Shown: piece after piece, positions 27,001-34,922 of the stretch
How positions within the stretch are numbered: position 1 is the first letter of the stretch
How the letters are laid out: every line of letters begins with the position of its first letter
From: an uncultured Saprospiraceae bacterium
Lineage (GTDB): Bacteria > Bacteroidota > Bacteroidia > Chitinophagales > Saprospiraceae
Assembly: GCA_937872385.1 (NCBI GenBank)
Contig: CALMSO010000056.1
Span: forward strand, 62,001-126,000
Length of the DNA stretch: 64,000 bases
Direction of reading: 5' to 3'
Translations under genes and position numbers: made by a program
Notes under the pieces: generated by a model
Seen by the model: only the letters and a program-made list of their open reading frames with translations
The model's database searches: none
Told to the model about the DNA's origin: nothing

Positions 27001-28872
27001 ATGTGCGGCATCACCGGTATCATCGGCTTAGAAACTGCAGCAGGTAAGGAAGGCATTAGCCACATGCTGCAAGCGCTGGCGCATCGCGGTCCGGATGATA
27101 GTGGGGTGTTTGCGGATGAGCGGGTGGCGCTGGGGCACCAGCGCTTGAGTATATTGGATTTGTCGGCGCAGGGGCATCAGCCCATGCACAGCGCGGATGG
27201 GCGGTATGTCATCACTTACAATGGGGAGTTGTACAATTTCCAGGCCTTGCGCGCGGAGTTGGAGCAGCACGGCTATACCTTCCGCTCGTCCACCGATACC
27301 GAGGTGATGCTCTATGCCTACGATGCCTGGGGCGCGGCTTGTATCGAGCGGTTCAATGGGATGTTTGCCTTCGCACTCTACGACCAGCAGGCAGGGAGCA
27401 TCCTCATTGCGCGGGATCGGTTGGGTATCAAGCCTTTGTATTACGCTACCACGGCGGAAGGTGTATTCCTATTTGCCTCTGAAGTGCGGTCTATATTAGC
27501 ATCGGGATTGGTAAAGCCCCATTTGAATGCGCATGCTTTATCCGCCTATTTGCGGTATCAGTCGGTGCCACCGCCGGAGACCTTAGTGGCCGGTGTCCGT
27601 TTGTTAGAGCCAGGCACTTATCTATTAGTCAAAGACGGCCAAGTCGAGCAGCAGCGCTACTGGCAAGCTTGGCAGGGCGAAGCGATATCATCAGATACCC
27701 ACCCCGAACAAAAGGTTCGCGCGCTATTAGAAGCGGCGGTGCAGCGTCGGCTCATCAGTGATGTGCCGCTGGGGGCTTTTTTATCGGGGGGCATTGATTC
27801 GTCGCTGATTGTTGGTATCATGTCGGCGGGGAGTACGCAGCCGGTGCAGACATTTACGGTCGCCTTCGATGATGCGCGCTTTGAAGATGGGCGCTACGCG
27901 GCGATGGTCGCTAAGCATTTCAAGACCCATCATACGGAAGTTCTATTACAAACTGATGATGTGCTGGCGCAGGTACCCGAAGCAGTTGCCGCGCAGGATC
28001 ATCCCTCTGGCGATGGCATTAACACCTATGTGGTTTCCAAAGCGGCCAAAGCGAGTGGACTCACCGTCGTGTTGTCGGGTTTGGGCGGGGATGAGTTGTT
28101 TGCCGGTTATGCCGGATTTAAACGGTTATACCAGCAACAACAATGGCAAGCTGCCTGGAAAATGATACCAGAGGCGGTACGTACTTTTGCCGCTAAGGCA
28201 ATCAGTCAGCAGACTGCCGCTATCGGGGTGCAGAAGATTGCGCAGATGCTACAAACCGACGGGACATTGGCATCGGTTTACCCCCTGACGCGCCAGTTTT
28301 ACGCGCCGGATCAAGTAGTGCAGTTATTGAGGCAGGCGCCCAATGGATACGACCCCTACCATTCGCTATTGCGGGATGAGTTGAAAGGGAAGCCAGCGCA
28401 GCGGATTATTTCGCAAATATCCTACGCAGAGCTTAGCACTTATATGCACGATGTGCTGCTGCGCGACACCGACCAGATGTCTATGGCCCATGCGCTCGAA
28501 GTGCGGGTGCCGTTTCTCGATTACACTTTGGTAGAATATGTGATGCAATTATCGGATCAGCAGAAATTCAACCAGCAGCAGCAGAAATCTTTATTGGTAA
28601 ATGCGTTCGCTGGGCTGTTGCCGGCGGAAGTATTGCATCGCCCCAAGCAGGGCTTCATTATGCCCTTTGCGGATTGGATGCGGGGGCCTTTGCGGGCGTT
28701 TTGTGCACATCATTTAGCTGTATTAGCCGATCAACCTGCTTTTCGGGAGGAAACCATTCAGCGTTTTTGGCAGGATTTTCTACAAGGTTCCAAAGCGATT
28801 TCCTGGTCGCGTTTGTGGCTGTTAGTGGCGCTGGGCGCTTGGGTGGAGCGGAATGGGATTAGGTTTGAATGA
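27001..28872 (+). CDS. asnB: asparagine synthase, glutamine-hydrolysing
   Basis: A 623-residue AsnB-type amidotransferase. The mature N-terminal nucleophile is Cys2 (MCGITGIIG), the glutaminase domain continues through HRGPDDSG and LGHQRLSILD, and the synthetase PP-loop is LSGGIDSS near residue 261, with LSGLGGDELFAGY later. In polysaccharide loci, AsnB-family members may amidate uronic acids or aminate sugar acids, not make free asparagine. With a UDP-glucuronate epimerase in the locus, amidated uronic acid is possible but inferred. It is co-directional with the neighbouring transferase genes. Confidence 0.9.
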   Translation: MCGITGIIGLETAAGKEGISHMLQALAHRGPDDSGVFADERVALGHQRLSILDLSAQGHQPMHSADGRYVITYNGELYNFQALRAELEQHGYTFRSSTDTEVMLYAYDAWGAACIERFNGMFAFALYDQQAGSILIARDRLGIKPLYYATTAEGVFLFASEVRSILASGLVKPHLNAHALSAYLRYQSVPPPETLVAGVRLLEPGTYLLVKDGQVEQQRYWQAWQGEAISSDTHPEQKVRALLEAAVQRRLISDVPLGAFLSGGIDSSLIVGIMSAGSTQPVQTFTVAFDDARFEDGRYAAMVAKHFKTHHTEVLLQTDDVLAQVPEAVAAQDHPSGDGINTYVVSKAAKASGLTVVLSGLGGDELFAGYAGFKRLYQQQQWQAAWKMIPEAVRTFAAKAISQQTAAIGVQKIAQMLQTDGTLASVYPLTRQFYAPDQVVQLLRQAPNGYDPYHSLLRDELKGKPAQRIISQISYAELSTYMHDVLLRDTDQMSMAHALEVRVPFLDYTLVEYVMQLSDQQKFNQQQQKSLLVNAFAGLLPAEVLHRPKQGFIMPFADWMRGPLRAFCAHHLAVLADQPAFREETIQRFWQDFLQGSKAISWSRLWLLVALGAWVERNGIRFE

Positions 28873-28887
28873 ATTGATGCGGGGTAG

Positions 28888-28920
28888 AGATTTGCCAAAT
28901 TTTGAAAATTTGGTAAATCT
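28888..28920. repeat. 33-bp palindrome, copy 2
   Basis: AGATTTGCCAAATTTT and AAAATTTGGTAAATCT are reverse complements with one wobble position. It lies 15 nt after the asnB stop, a place where it could act as a transcript-end hairpin. Weaker relatives of the motif (ACTTAGCAAA) follow near 28967-29000. Confidence 0.7.
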
Positions 28921-29147
28921 GGCTAGCATTTATCCAGCATGAAAAAATATTCACTAAATTTGAAAGACTTAGCAAATAGGAACTTAGCAAACCTGAAAGT
29001 ATTGATTCATTCGTAGAAAAAGCGTATCATTGAGAAGAATAAGTTAATGGGACATTGCTATTTGTTAATTGGAAAGGTTTTTACATTTTTGATAACCAAT
29101 GGTTTGTATTGCGAGAAGCAAGTAGCGAAAAGCACTATCATGTGATG

Positions 29148-29447
29148 ATGACCAAAGAAGAAGTTCTGGATATATTGAAAGCATCAAAGCCGCTATTGAA
29201 TGAGCAATTCAATATTGCGGAAGTGGGGTTATTTGGTAGCTACTCGACGGGGGAAAACAATCCTGAAAGCGATATTGACATCCTTTATATCCTGGAAGAT
29301 GGAAGTAAACTTGGTATTCAGGATATGTATGAATTAGAAGAATTCATAAAAGAAGTATTGCAAGTTGATAAAATTGATCTGGTCAACAAAAAGTATCTCA
29401 ATCCCATTATCGAATTAGAAATCGAGGATTCTTTAGTCTATGTATGA
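29148..29447 (+). CDS. mntA: MntA-type nucleotidyltransferase antitoxin
   Basis: A 99-residue minimal nucleotidyltransferase. The GSX10DXD signature runs from G30-S31 to D42 and D44 (GSYSTGENNPESDIDIL). In MntA-HepT systems this protein blocks its HEPN partner by adding AMP to it. I start at ATG 29148 (29145 is equally possible); an upstream in-frame TTG at 29055 would add 30 residues with no family resemblance. It overlaps hepT by 8 nt, the classic pair arrangement. Confidence 0.85.
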   Translation: MTKEEVLDILKASKPLLNEQFNIAEVGLFGSYSTGENNPESDIDILYILEDGSKLGIQDMYELEEFIKEVLQVDKIDLVNKKYLNPIIELEIEDSLVYV

Positions 29448-29865
29448 CAAGAAAAATATCGCCTATGTCTTAACATCTCTTGAAGCTGTAGAAAAGATAT
29501 TTATCTACACGAAAGATATAAATAGTGCAGAAGCATTTTTGAAGGCTAATGATCAATTAAATTTTAATGCTTGTCAAACACTGTTAATGGTAATTGGAGA
29601 AGAGACTAAAAAAATTGAGAGCGGTTTAAAAGATCAATTCAAGGAAATTCCCTGGAAGCAAATTGCCGGTTTAAGAAATAGAATTGCTCACGATTATAGG
29701 AGTTTAAATCCAGATATATCATTTGATATCATCGAAAATTATCTACCTGATTTGAGGCGTTGTCTCATCGAGATGGTTTCATTGATTGACTACCCAAAAG
29801 AAAAATTAGCCAAGGTTGTCAATACGGAATATTACAAGCACTTGAAGTATTTGATTGATGGGTAA
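29440..29865 (+). CDS. hepT: HepT-type HEPN RNase toxin
   Basis: A 141-residue helical HEPN protein (DUF86). The catalytic RX4HXY motif is complete: R79, H84 and Y86 in LRNRIAHDYRSL. HepT-type toxins are RNases that act as dimers and are silenced by AMPylation by MntA. The gene overlaps mntA by 8 nt. Both partners look intact, unlike the DUF433/DUF5615 remnant at 4.9-5.3 kb. The pair sits alone between asnB and a GT4 gene. Confidence 0.87.
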   Translation: MYDKKNIAYVLTSLEAVEKIFIYTKDINSAEAFLKANDQLNFNACQTLLMVIGEETKKIESGLKDQFKEIPWKQIAGLRNRIAHDYRSLNPDISFDIIENYLPDLRRCLIEMVSLIDYPKEKLAKVVNTEYYKHLKYLIDG

Positions 29866-29952
29866 AACAGGCTCGATACAATCCTGTATATTTTCCCAAA
29901 TTAGGAAAATGCCCGCTAACCCCGAGGTCTAGCAAAACCTAAAAAAACTATC

Positions 29953-31128
29953 TTGCGAATTGCCCTCTTAACCGACGGACTCTTCCCTTACAAAATAGGC
30001 GGGATGCAAAAGCATTCGCTGCTATTGGCTAAGTATCTGGCTCGGCAAGGCGTGGCGGTGGATCTGTACTTTGCCTGCGAACAACCCATTGCGGAATTGC
30101 AGCCTGCACCGAATGAATTGTTGACGGCGGATGAGAAAGCGTACTTGCAATTAAAGCCCATTCTGCGCCCCAAAGTGCGCTATTTTCCGGGGCATTACGT
30201 ATGGCAATCGTATTTGATTTCTAAGCACATTTGGGCGCATTTGCAACAGTCTGCACCGGTTGATTTTATCTATGCACAGGGGTTTACGGGTTGGTATTTT
30301 GTTAGAAAAAGCGCGAACCCAAACATACCCATTGGCGTGCATCCGCATGGCTTGGAAATGTATCAGCCGACGATTTCGCTGAAAGCCAAAGCCCAGCAAT
30401 GGGTGCTGCGCATGGCCATGAATTATAATTTGCGACAAGCGGATGTGGTATTTGCATTGGGCGAGGGATTGTATCCTATTTTGAATAATATGGGCATTCC
30501 CAAACCGAAAATATTGCTTTCGCCGAATGGAATAGCAGCGGATTGGTTGGTAGAACAACCCCACAAAAGCACGTTAGCGAGGCGGTTTTTGTTTATCGGA
30601 CGGTACGAATTGCGGAAGGGCATTGCGGAGTTAAATACCGTTTTGCAAAAGTTGCTGGCGGATGAATTGAATTTCACCTTTGATTTTGTCGGACCGATTC
30701 CTGTGGAAAAGCAAGTTGCCCATCCCAACATTACATATTGGGGGACGATCAAAGCAGAAGCGAGGGTAAAAGAAATTTTGAGTAATTGTGATGTATTGGT
30801 GCTGCCCAGTCATTCCGAAGGCATGCCGACGGTAATCTTAGAGGCGATGGCATCGGGTTTAGCGATTTTAGCCACCGATGTAGGTACGGTGCGCTCGATG
30901 GTGTGTGATGATAATGGCTGGCTGATTCCGGCAAAGTCCGAGGAAGCGCTCGAAAACGCTATGCGCGAAATTATCCATTGTGATGAGGAGGCAATGATGG
31001 CAAAGCAGCAGGCGAGTTTACGAAAGCTGAAAGCGAACTTCCTCTGGGAAAAAGTAGCCGAAACAACGCGCTCGGAAATCGTTCGCTTTTTGAAAAACGA
31101 AACGCCAAAATTTACAGCCACGCTTTGA
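29953..31128 (+). CDS. glycosyltransferase family 4
   Basis: A 391-residue GT-B enzyme. The family N-terminus RIALLTDGLFPYKIGGMQKH, the central LSPNGIAADWL and FLFIGRYELRKGI, and the C-terminal LPSHSEGMPTVILEAMASGL (catalytic EX7E type) are all present. It starts with TTG at 29953 and overlaps the next gene by 4 nt. A short palindromic GGTCTAGCAAAACC region precedes it. Sugar unknown. Confidence 0.9.
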   Translation: MRIALLTDGLFPYKIGGMQKHSLLLAKYLARQGVAVDLYFACEQPIAELQPAPNELLTADEKAYLQLKPILRPKVRYFPGHYVWQSYLISKHIWAHLQQSAPVDFIYAQGFTGWYFVRKSANPNIPIGVHPHGLEMYQPTISLKAKAQQWVLRMAMNYNLRQADVVFALGEGLYPILNNMGIPKPKILLSPNGIAADWLVEQPHKSTLARRFLFIGRYELRKGIAELNTVLQKLLADELNFTFDFVGPIPVEKQVAHPNITYWGTIKAEARVKEILSNCDVLVLPSHSEGMPTVILEAMASGLAILATDVGTVRSMVCDDNGWLIPAKSEEALENAMREIIHCDEEAMMAKQQASLRKLKANFLWEKVAETTRSEIVRFLKNETPKFTATL

Positions 31129-32243
31129 AAACGGCGAAACTACGCATAGCTTTTCTCGCCCCTGAATTAGCTGGCTACACCGCGGCCTGCCAGCGTCGGT
31201 TCAAGGAAAAATACGGTGTGGAGCTATTGGTCGTGCACTGGCCGGTAGCGCGTAATGCCCCTTTCCGCGAGCAGATTTTTGCGCACATTGATCATCGTTA
31301 CGATAAGTCTATCCTCACGGGTACTCAATTAATTCAATTGCTGGAAGACTTTGCCCCGCAGGCGATGCTCATCAGCGGCTGGATGGATAAGGACTACCTG
31401 CGGGCAGCGCGGCATATGCGCAAAGCGGGTGTGCCGGTGTTGTCGGGCTGCGATACGCAATGGACGGGTAGCCTTCGGCAACGCGTAGGTAGCTGGATTG
31501 CGCCCTGGTATTTGCACCGTGCGATTGATGTGCTATGGGTGACGGGCGAACGCCAACGGCAGCTTGCCTGGCGCTTGGGCTATCGGGGGGAGCGCTGCTG
31601 GAGCGGTTATTATGCTTGCGATTGGGAAAGTTTTGCCATACAAAGCCCCCGGCAGTTGGCAGCGGCTACACCGGCATTTTTGTACGTTGGGCGCTTGATA
31701 CAGCGCAAGGGCATTGATACCTTAATCGCGGCTTATCAGCAATATCGCCAAGCGGTGGAGCAGCCCTGGGCATTGTGGGTGGCCGGTACGGGTCAAGAAG
31801 CGCATTTATTAGAAGGGGTTGAAGGGGTAAAAGCATTGGGTTTTGTACAACCCGCAGCATTGCCCAAACTATTTCAGCAGGTGAGCGCATTTGTGTTGCC
31901 CAGCCGGGTAGAACCCTGGGGCGTGGTGCTGCAGGAAGCAGCAGCGGCGGGTCTGCCATTGATTTGCTCGGATGTAAGTGGGGCGGCGGTGCATTTGCTG
32001 ACCGATCATTACAATGGCTATTGGTTTGAAACGGGCAATGCAGCAGCATTGGCAAATTGTATGCAACGCATGACCGCCCTATCGGAAGATGCTTGGGCAC
32101 AAATGAGCCAGCACAGTTTTGCATTATCGAAACAATTCACCCCCGAACTTTGGGCGGATACCCTTATCCAGGGATTGGATAAATTTCCTAAGACGAATCG
32201 CAAACCGCAAATCGCGAACGGCGAACAAGCAGATTTTAGATAA
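31125..32243 (+). CDS. glycosyltransferase family 4 with repeat-encoded tail
   Basis: A 372-residue GT4 enzyme. The C-terminal domain has FLYVGRLIQRKGIDTLIAAY and VLPSRVEPWGVVLQEAAAAG (EPWG with catalytic E). It starts with TTG 31125, overlapping the previous stop. The last residues (NRKPQIANGEQADFR) are encoded by the AATCGCA and AGATTTT heptamer arrays, which also supply the TAA stop; family homology ends around residue 356. Its donor sugar is not predictable. Confidence 0.87.
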   Translation: MKTAKLRIAFLAPELAGYTAACQRRFKEKYGVELLVVHWPVARNAPFREQIFAHIDHRYDKSILTGTQLIQLLEDFAPQAMLISGWMDKDYLRAARHMRKAGVPVLSGCDTQWTGSLRQRVGSWIAPWYLHRAIDVLWVTGERQRQLAWRLGYRGERCWSGYYACDWESFAIQSPRQLAAATPAFLYVGRLIQRKGIDTLIAAYQQYRQAVEQPWALWVAGTGQEAHLLEGVEGVKALGFVQPAALPKLFQQVSAFVLPSRVEPWGVVLQEAAAAGLPLICSDVSGAAVHLLTDHYNGYWFETGNAAALANCMQRMTALSEDAWAQMSQHSFALSKQFTPELWADTLIQGLDKFPKTNRKPQIANGEQADFR

Positions 32244-32352
32244 TAGATGACAGACTTTAGATACCAGATGCCAGATTTTAGGACGGAACAAACCCCTCAA
32301 CCCCTCAACTTTTTTTGAACCGCGAATAGCAAACGGCAAATAGCGAATATTG
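32196..32352. repeat. mosaic of three repeat families in one register
   Basis: From 32196, 15 consecutive 7-nt units run without slip: five AATCGCA-type, seven AGATNNN-type, then AGGACGG, AACAAAC and CCCTCAA. After a short T-run, AACCGCG (32318), AATAGCA, AACGGCA, AATAGCG and AATATTG follow; the TTG of the last unit is the start codon of the next gene. Confidence 0.88.
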
Positions 32353-33489
32353 AAAATCCTCCACGTCATTCCCGGTTTGAAAAATGCTTCGGGCCCTACG
32401 CAGGCAGCCTTGAATTTGGCGGGCTATGCCGCCGCCGACGGTCATGAGGTAGCCCTGGCGTATGTTTCTGGGCGAGGCACTGACCCTGAGGCCGCATTGC
32501 CCGAAGGGGTGGAAATATTGGCTTTTCCGTATCAATTTTCTATCAAATGGGCTTTTTCATTCGCATTATATCGCTATTTAAAACGCCACATCCAGCAGTT
32601 TGATATTGTCCATATACATGGGGTTTGGTTGTTTCCCAATATCGCGGTAGCGCTCAATGCCGGCAAGGTACCCTACATCGTTCGTCCGGCGGGTTCTTTG
32701 GATCCCAAACCCTTGAAAATGAAAGGTTTCAAAAAGCGCTTGTATTTAAATCTCATTGAGCGGCGTTTGATCAATCGGGCCGCAGCCCTGCACGCTGTTT
32801 CTGATAATGAGGCGCAAAACTTGTCCGCATTAGGTTTTCAAACAGCTATAGTTACCATTCCAAATGGTATTGCTACGGTTGGAGCAAATGCCACGGAGGA
32901 TCGAATGGGCTTGCGAGCGGAGTTGAATCTTCCTGCGGAGCACAAGCTATTGCTTTTTGTAGGGCGTATTCATCCGATTAAGAATTTAGAATTTCTGGGG
33001 CGCGTTTTTCGGGATTTGATAAAAAATACGGACGAACCATGCAGGTTGGTCATTGCCGGGCCCGACCGGCACGAGTATGGACATAAACTCAAGCAATATT
33101 ATCAGGAACTGGGGATTGGCGATAGGGTATATTTTCCGGGGGAAGTAGCTGGTTTACAAAAGGATAGCTTGTACCGGGCTTGCGATGTATTCGTTTTACC
33201 TTCACTGACGGAGAATTTCGGATTTGTAGTTATTGAGGCGCTGGCGGCAGGATTGCCGGTGGTGGTCAGCGATACCACGCCGTGGATGGCAGTAAATGAA
33301 GCGAATGCCGGTTATTGTCTGCCTTTAGTGGAGGCGGTTTTTGTGGAAAAAATTAAAAAAATGATCACGCAGCCCGAAGACATAGGGCGCAAGCGCTTGG
33401 GGGCTTTGCAATTTGCCAAAGCGTTTGCCTGGGAAAATATTAATCGCCGTATGATAGACTGGTATCAGCACATTATAGCAAAGGCTTGA
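32350..33489 (+). CDS. glycosyltransferase family 4
   Basis: A 379-residue GT4 enzyme. N-terminal KILHVIPGLKNASGPTQAAL, central TIPNGIATVGAN and LLFVGRIHPIKNLEFL, and C-terminal LPSLTENFGFVVIEALAAGL (catalytic ENFGFVVIE) are canonical. The start is TTG 32350, the last three bases of a heptamer unit (AATATTG); no ATG gives the conserved N-terminus. The stop overlaps the following TTG start. Confidence 0.9.
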   Translation: MKILHVIPGLKNASGPTQAALNLAGYAAADGHEVALAYVSGRGTDPEAALPEGVEILAFPYQFSIKWAFSFALYRYLKRHIQQFDIVHIHGVWLFPNIAVALNAGKVPYIVRPAGSLDPKPLKMKGFKKRLYLNLIERRLINRAAALHAVSDNEAQNLSALGFQTAIVTIPNGIATVGANATEDRMGLRAELNLPAEHKLLLFVGRIHPIKNLEFLGRVFRDLIKNTDEPCRLVIAGPDRHEYGHKLKQYYQELGIGDRVYFPGEVAGLQKDSLYRACDVFVLPSLTENFGFVVIEALAAGLPVVVSDTTPWMAVNEANAGYCLPLVEAVFVEKIKKMITQPEDIGRKRLGALQFAKAFAWENINRRMIDWYQHIIAKA

Positions 33490-34922
33490 AAGGATTACAA
33501 CTTCAGCGGGGTACACTATTAGTATTGGCAGGCATTGTGGTGGCGAGCTACTTGTTTGCAGCAGTGACGCCACTCATTTATGGGCTATTGGCGCTTCATG
33601 CGCTGCGCGGGCCGAAGCAGGCGATTGAGGCTTTATCCATTATGTTTGTAATGCTGATGGGCAATGCTGCGGTGATTGCTGGTGGTGCCAAGAGCTTGCG
33701 CTGGTTTGTATTAGTTGCTGGTTTTCTGGGGGTTATGTTGTCGTCTGCTAAACAGGGGCAGGCTACCAGCCCGATTATTGCCTACATCTGGATTTTTTTC
33801 CTGATAATGCTTCCGGTTTCTTTGGCAATCAGCCAGATGCCCTCTATTTCGGCGTTTAAGTTAATTTCTTTTTTTATGGGTACTTGCACCGTTTTTTACG
33901 GTTTTCGGAAGACGGGGCATTTAAAGGAATACTGGAAAAACTGGTTTACAACGATTTTTACTTTTCTGGTCATCGGCAGTTTTTTGGTATTACCCCTGGG
34001 GGCAGGGTATGTGCGCTCGGCGGGGTTTCAGGGCTTATTCAATCACCCGCAAACGCTGGGGCCAGTGGGGGCTATTATAGCAGTATGGTTTATCGGTATT
34101 TATGTCTTCTCACGGGAGAAAAAAGACCTTATCTTTCTGTTACTCGGTGGTGCGAGCGTGGTGCTCATCTTTTTTTCCTTAGCACGGATTGGCTTGGCTA
34201 TGATCGCGGGCGGCTTCCTATTGGCATATTTAGTTTTTATAGGTAGTGGCAAGGTGGTGCGTATCCCGCCGGCGGGCAGGAACATTATTATCGCTTCTTC
34301 TATGTTGTTTATAACGGCGCTGGTGTATAATGCTGAAGGCATTATTAATTATTTCATTGATTTTTTTCAGAAAAGTGCCGATAGCACGGAGGTAGCTGAT
34401 GTAGTGTATGAATCCAGGGGTTTTTTGATCGAAGCCTCTATGCAAAATTTTTATAAATTTCCGGTGCTGGGCATCGGGTTTGGTGTGCCGACGGATTATG
34501 AAAGTGGCTTTAGTAATATAGAGACGTTTATGGGCATCCCAACGGGGGCTTCTATTGAGAAAGGTTTTATGCCCAGTGCTATATTGGAAGAAACGGGTTT
34601 GGTTGGGGCCATATTGACCTTATTGCTAATTATTGCATTGATTAGGGTGGTCAATCGGTACAGCCAGTTTCATTTGCTTTGGCTGCTGATGACAGTTTTT
34701 CTGATCAATGTTGGTGAAGCGGTTCTGTTTTCCTTTGGTGGTCTGGGGCTGTTTGCTTGGCTAATGATCGGATTTTGTTACAACCAATCTTTACATTATA
34801 CTCCACGAATTAGAAAAATACCTTCCCATGAAAATCCTCTCCATCGTCGGGGCGCGCCCCAATTTCATGAAAGTGGCGCCGCTGCACCGGGCGTTTCTGG
34901 CGCATCCCGCACTCGACTCTAA
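33486..34922 (+). CDS. O-antigen polymerase/ligase-like membrane protein (Wzy candidate)
   Basis: A 478-residue protein with about ten hydrophobic helices and a large loop (residues about 270-370) that includes YESRGFLIEASMQNFYKFPV and LGIGFG, a pattern seen in Wzy_C/O-antigen ligase families. It is the only candidate for the periplasmic polymerase here. It starts with TTG 33486, overlapping the upstream gene. Its 3' end overlaps wecB by 95 nt in a different frame, and the last 30 residues are Arg/Pro/His-rich and unlike a family C-terminus, so an ancestral stop near 34820 may have been lost. Confidence 0.75.
   Translation: MKGLQLQRGTLLVLAGIVVASYLFAAVTPLIYGLLALHALRGPKQAIEALSIMFVMLMGNAAVIAGGAKSLRWFVLVAGFLGVMLSSAKQGQATSPIIAYIWIFFLIMLPVSLAISQMPSISAFKLISFFMGTCTVFYGFRKTGHLKEYWKNWFTTIFTFLVIGSFLVLPLGAGYVRSAGFQGLFNHPQTLGPVGAIIAVWFIGIYVFSREKKDLIFLLLGGASVVLIFFSLARIGLAMIAGGFLLAYLVFIGSGKVVRIPPAGRNIIIASSMLFITALVYNAEGIINYFIDFFQKSADSTEVADVVYESRGFLIEASMQNFYKFPVLGIGFGVPTDYESGFSNIETFMGIPTGASIEKGFMPSAILEETGLVGAILTLLLIIALIRVVNRYSQFHLLWLLMTVFLINVGEAVLFSFGGLGLFAWLMIGFCYNQSLHYTPRIRKIPSHENPLHRRGAPQFHESGAAAPGVSGASRTRL

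Noticed and set aside
28955..28962. TAAATTTG as a promoter -7 element before the MntA-HepT pair
   Set aside because: No TTG at the expected distance and the region is full of related AT-rich repeats, so it is likely chance.
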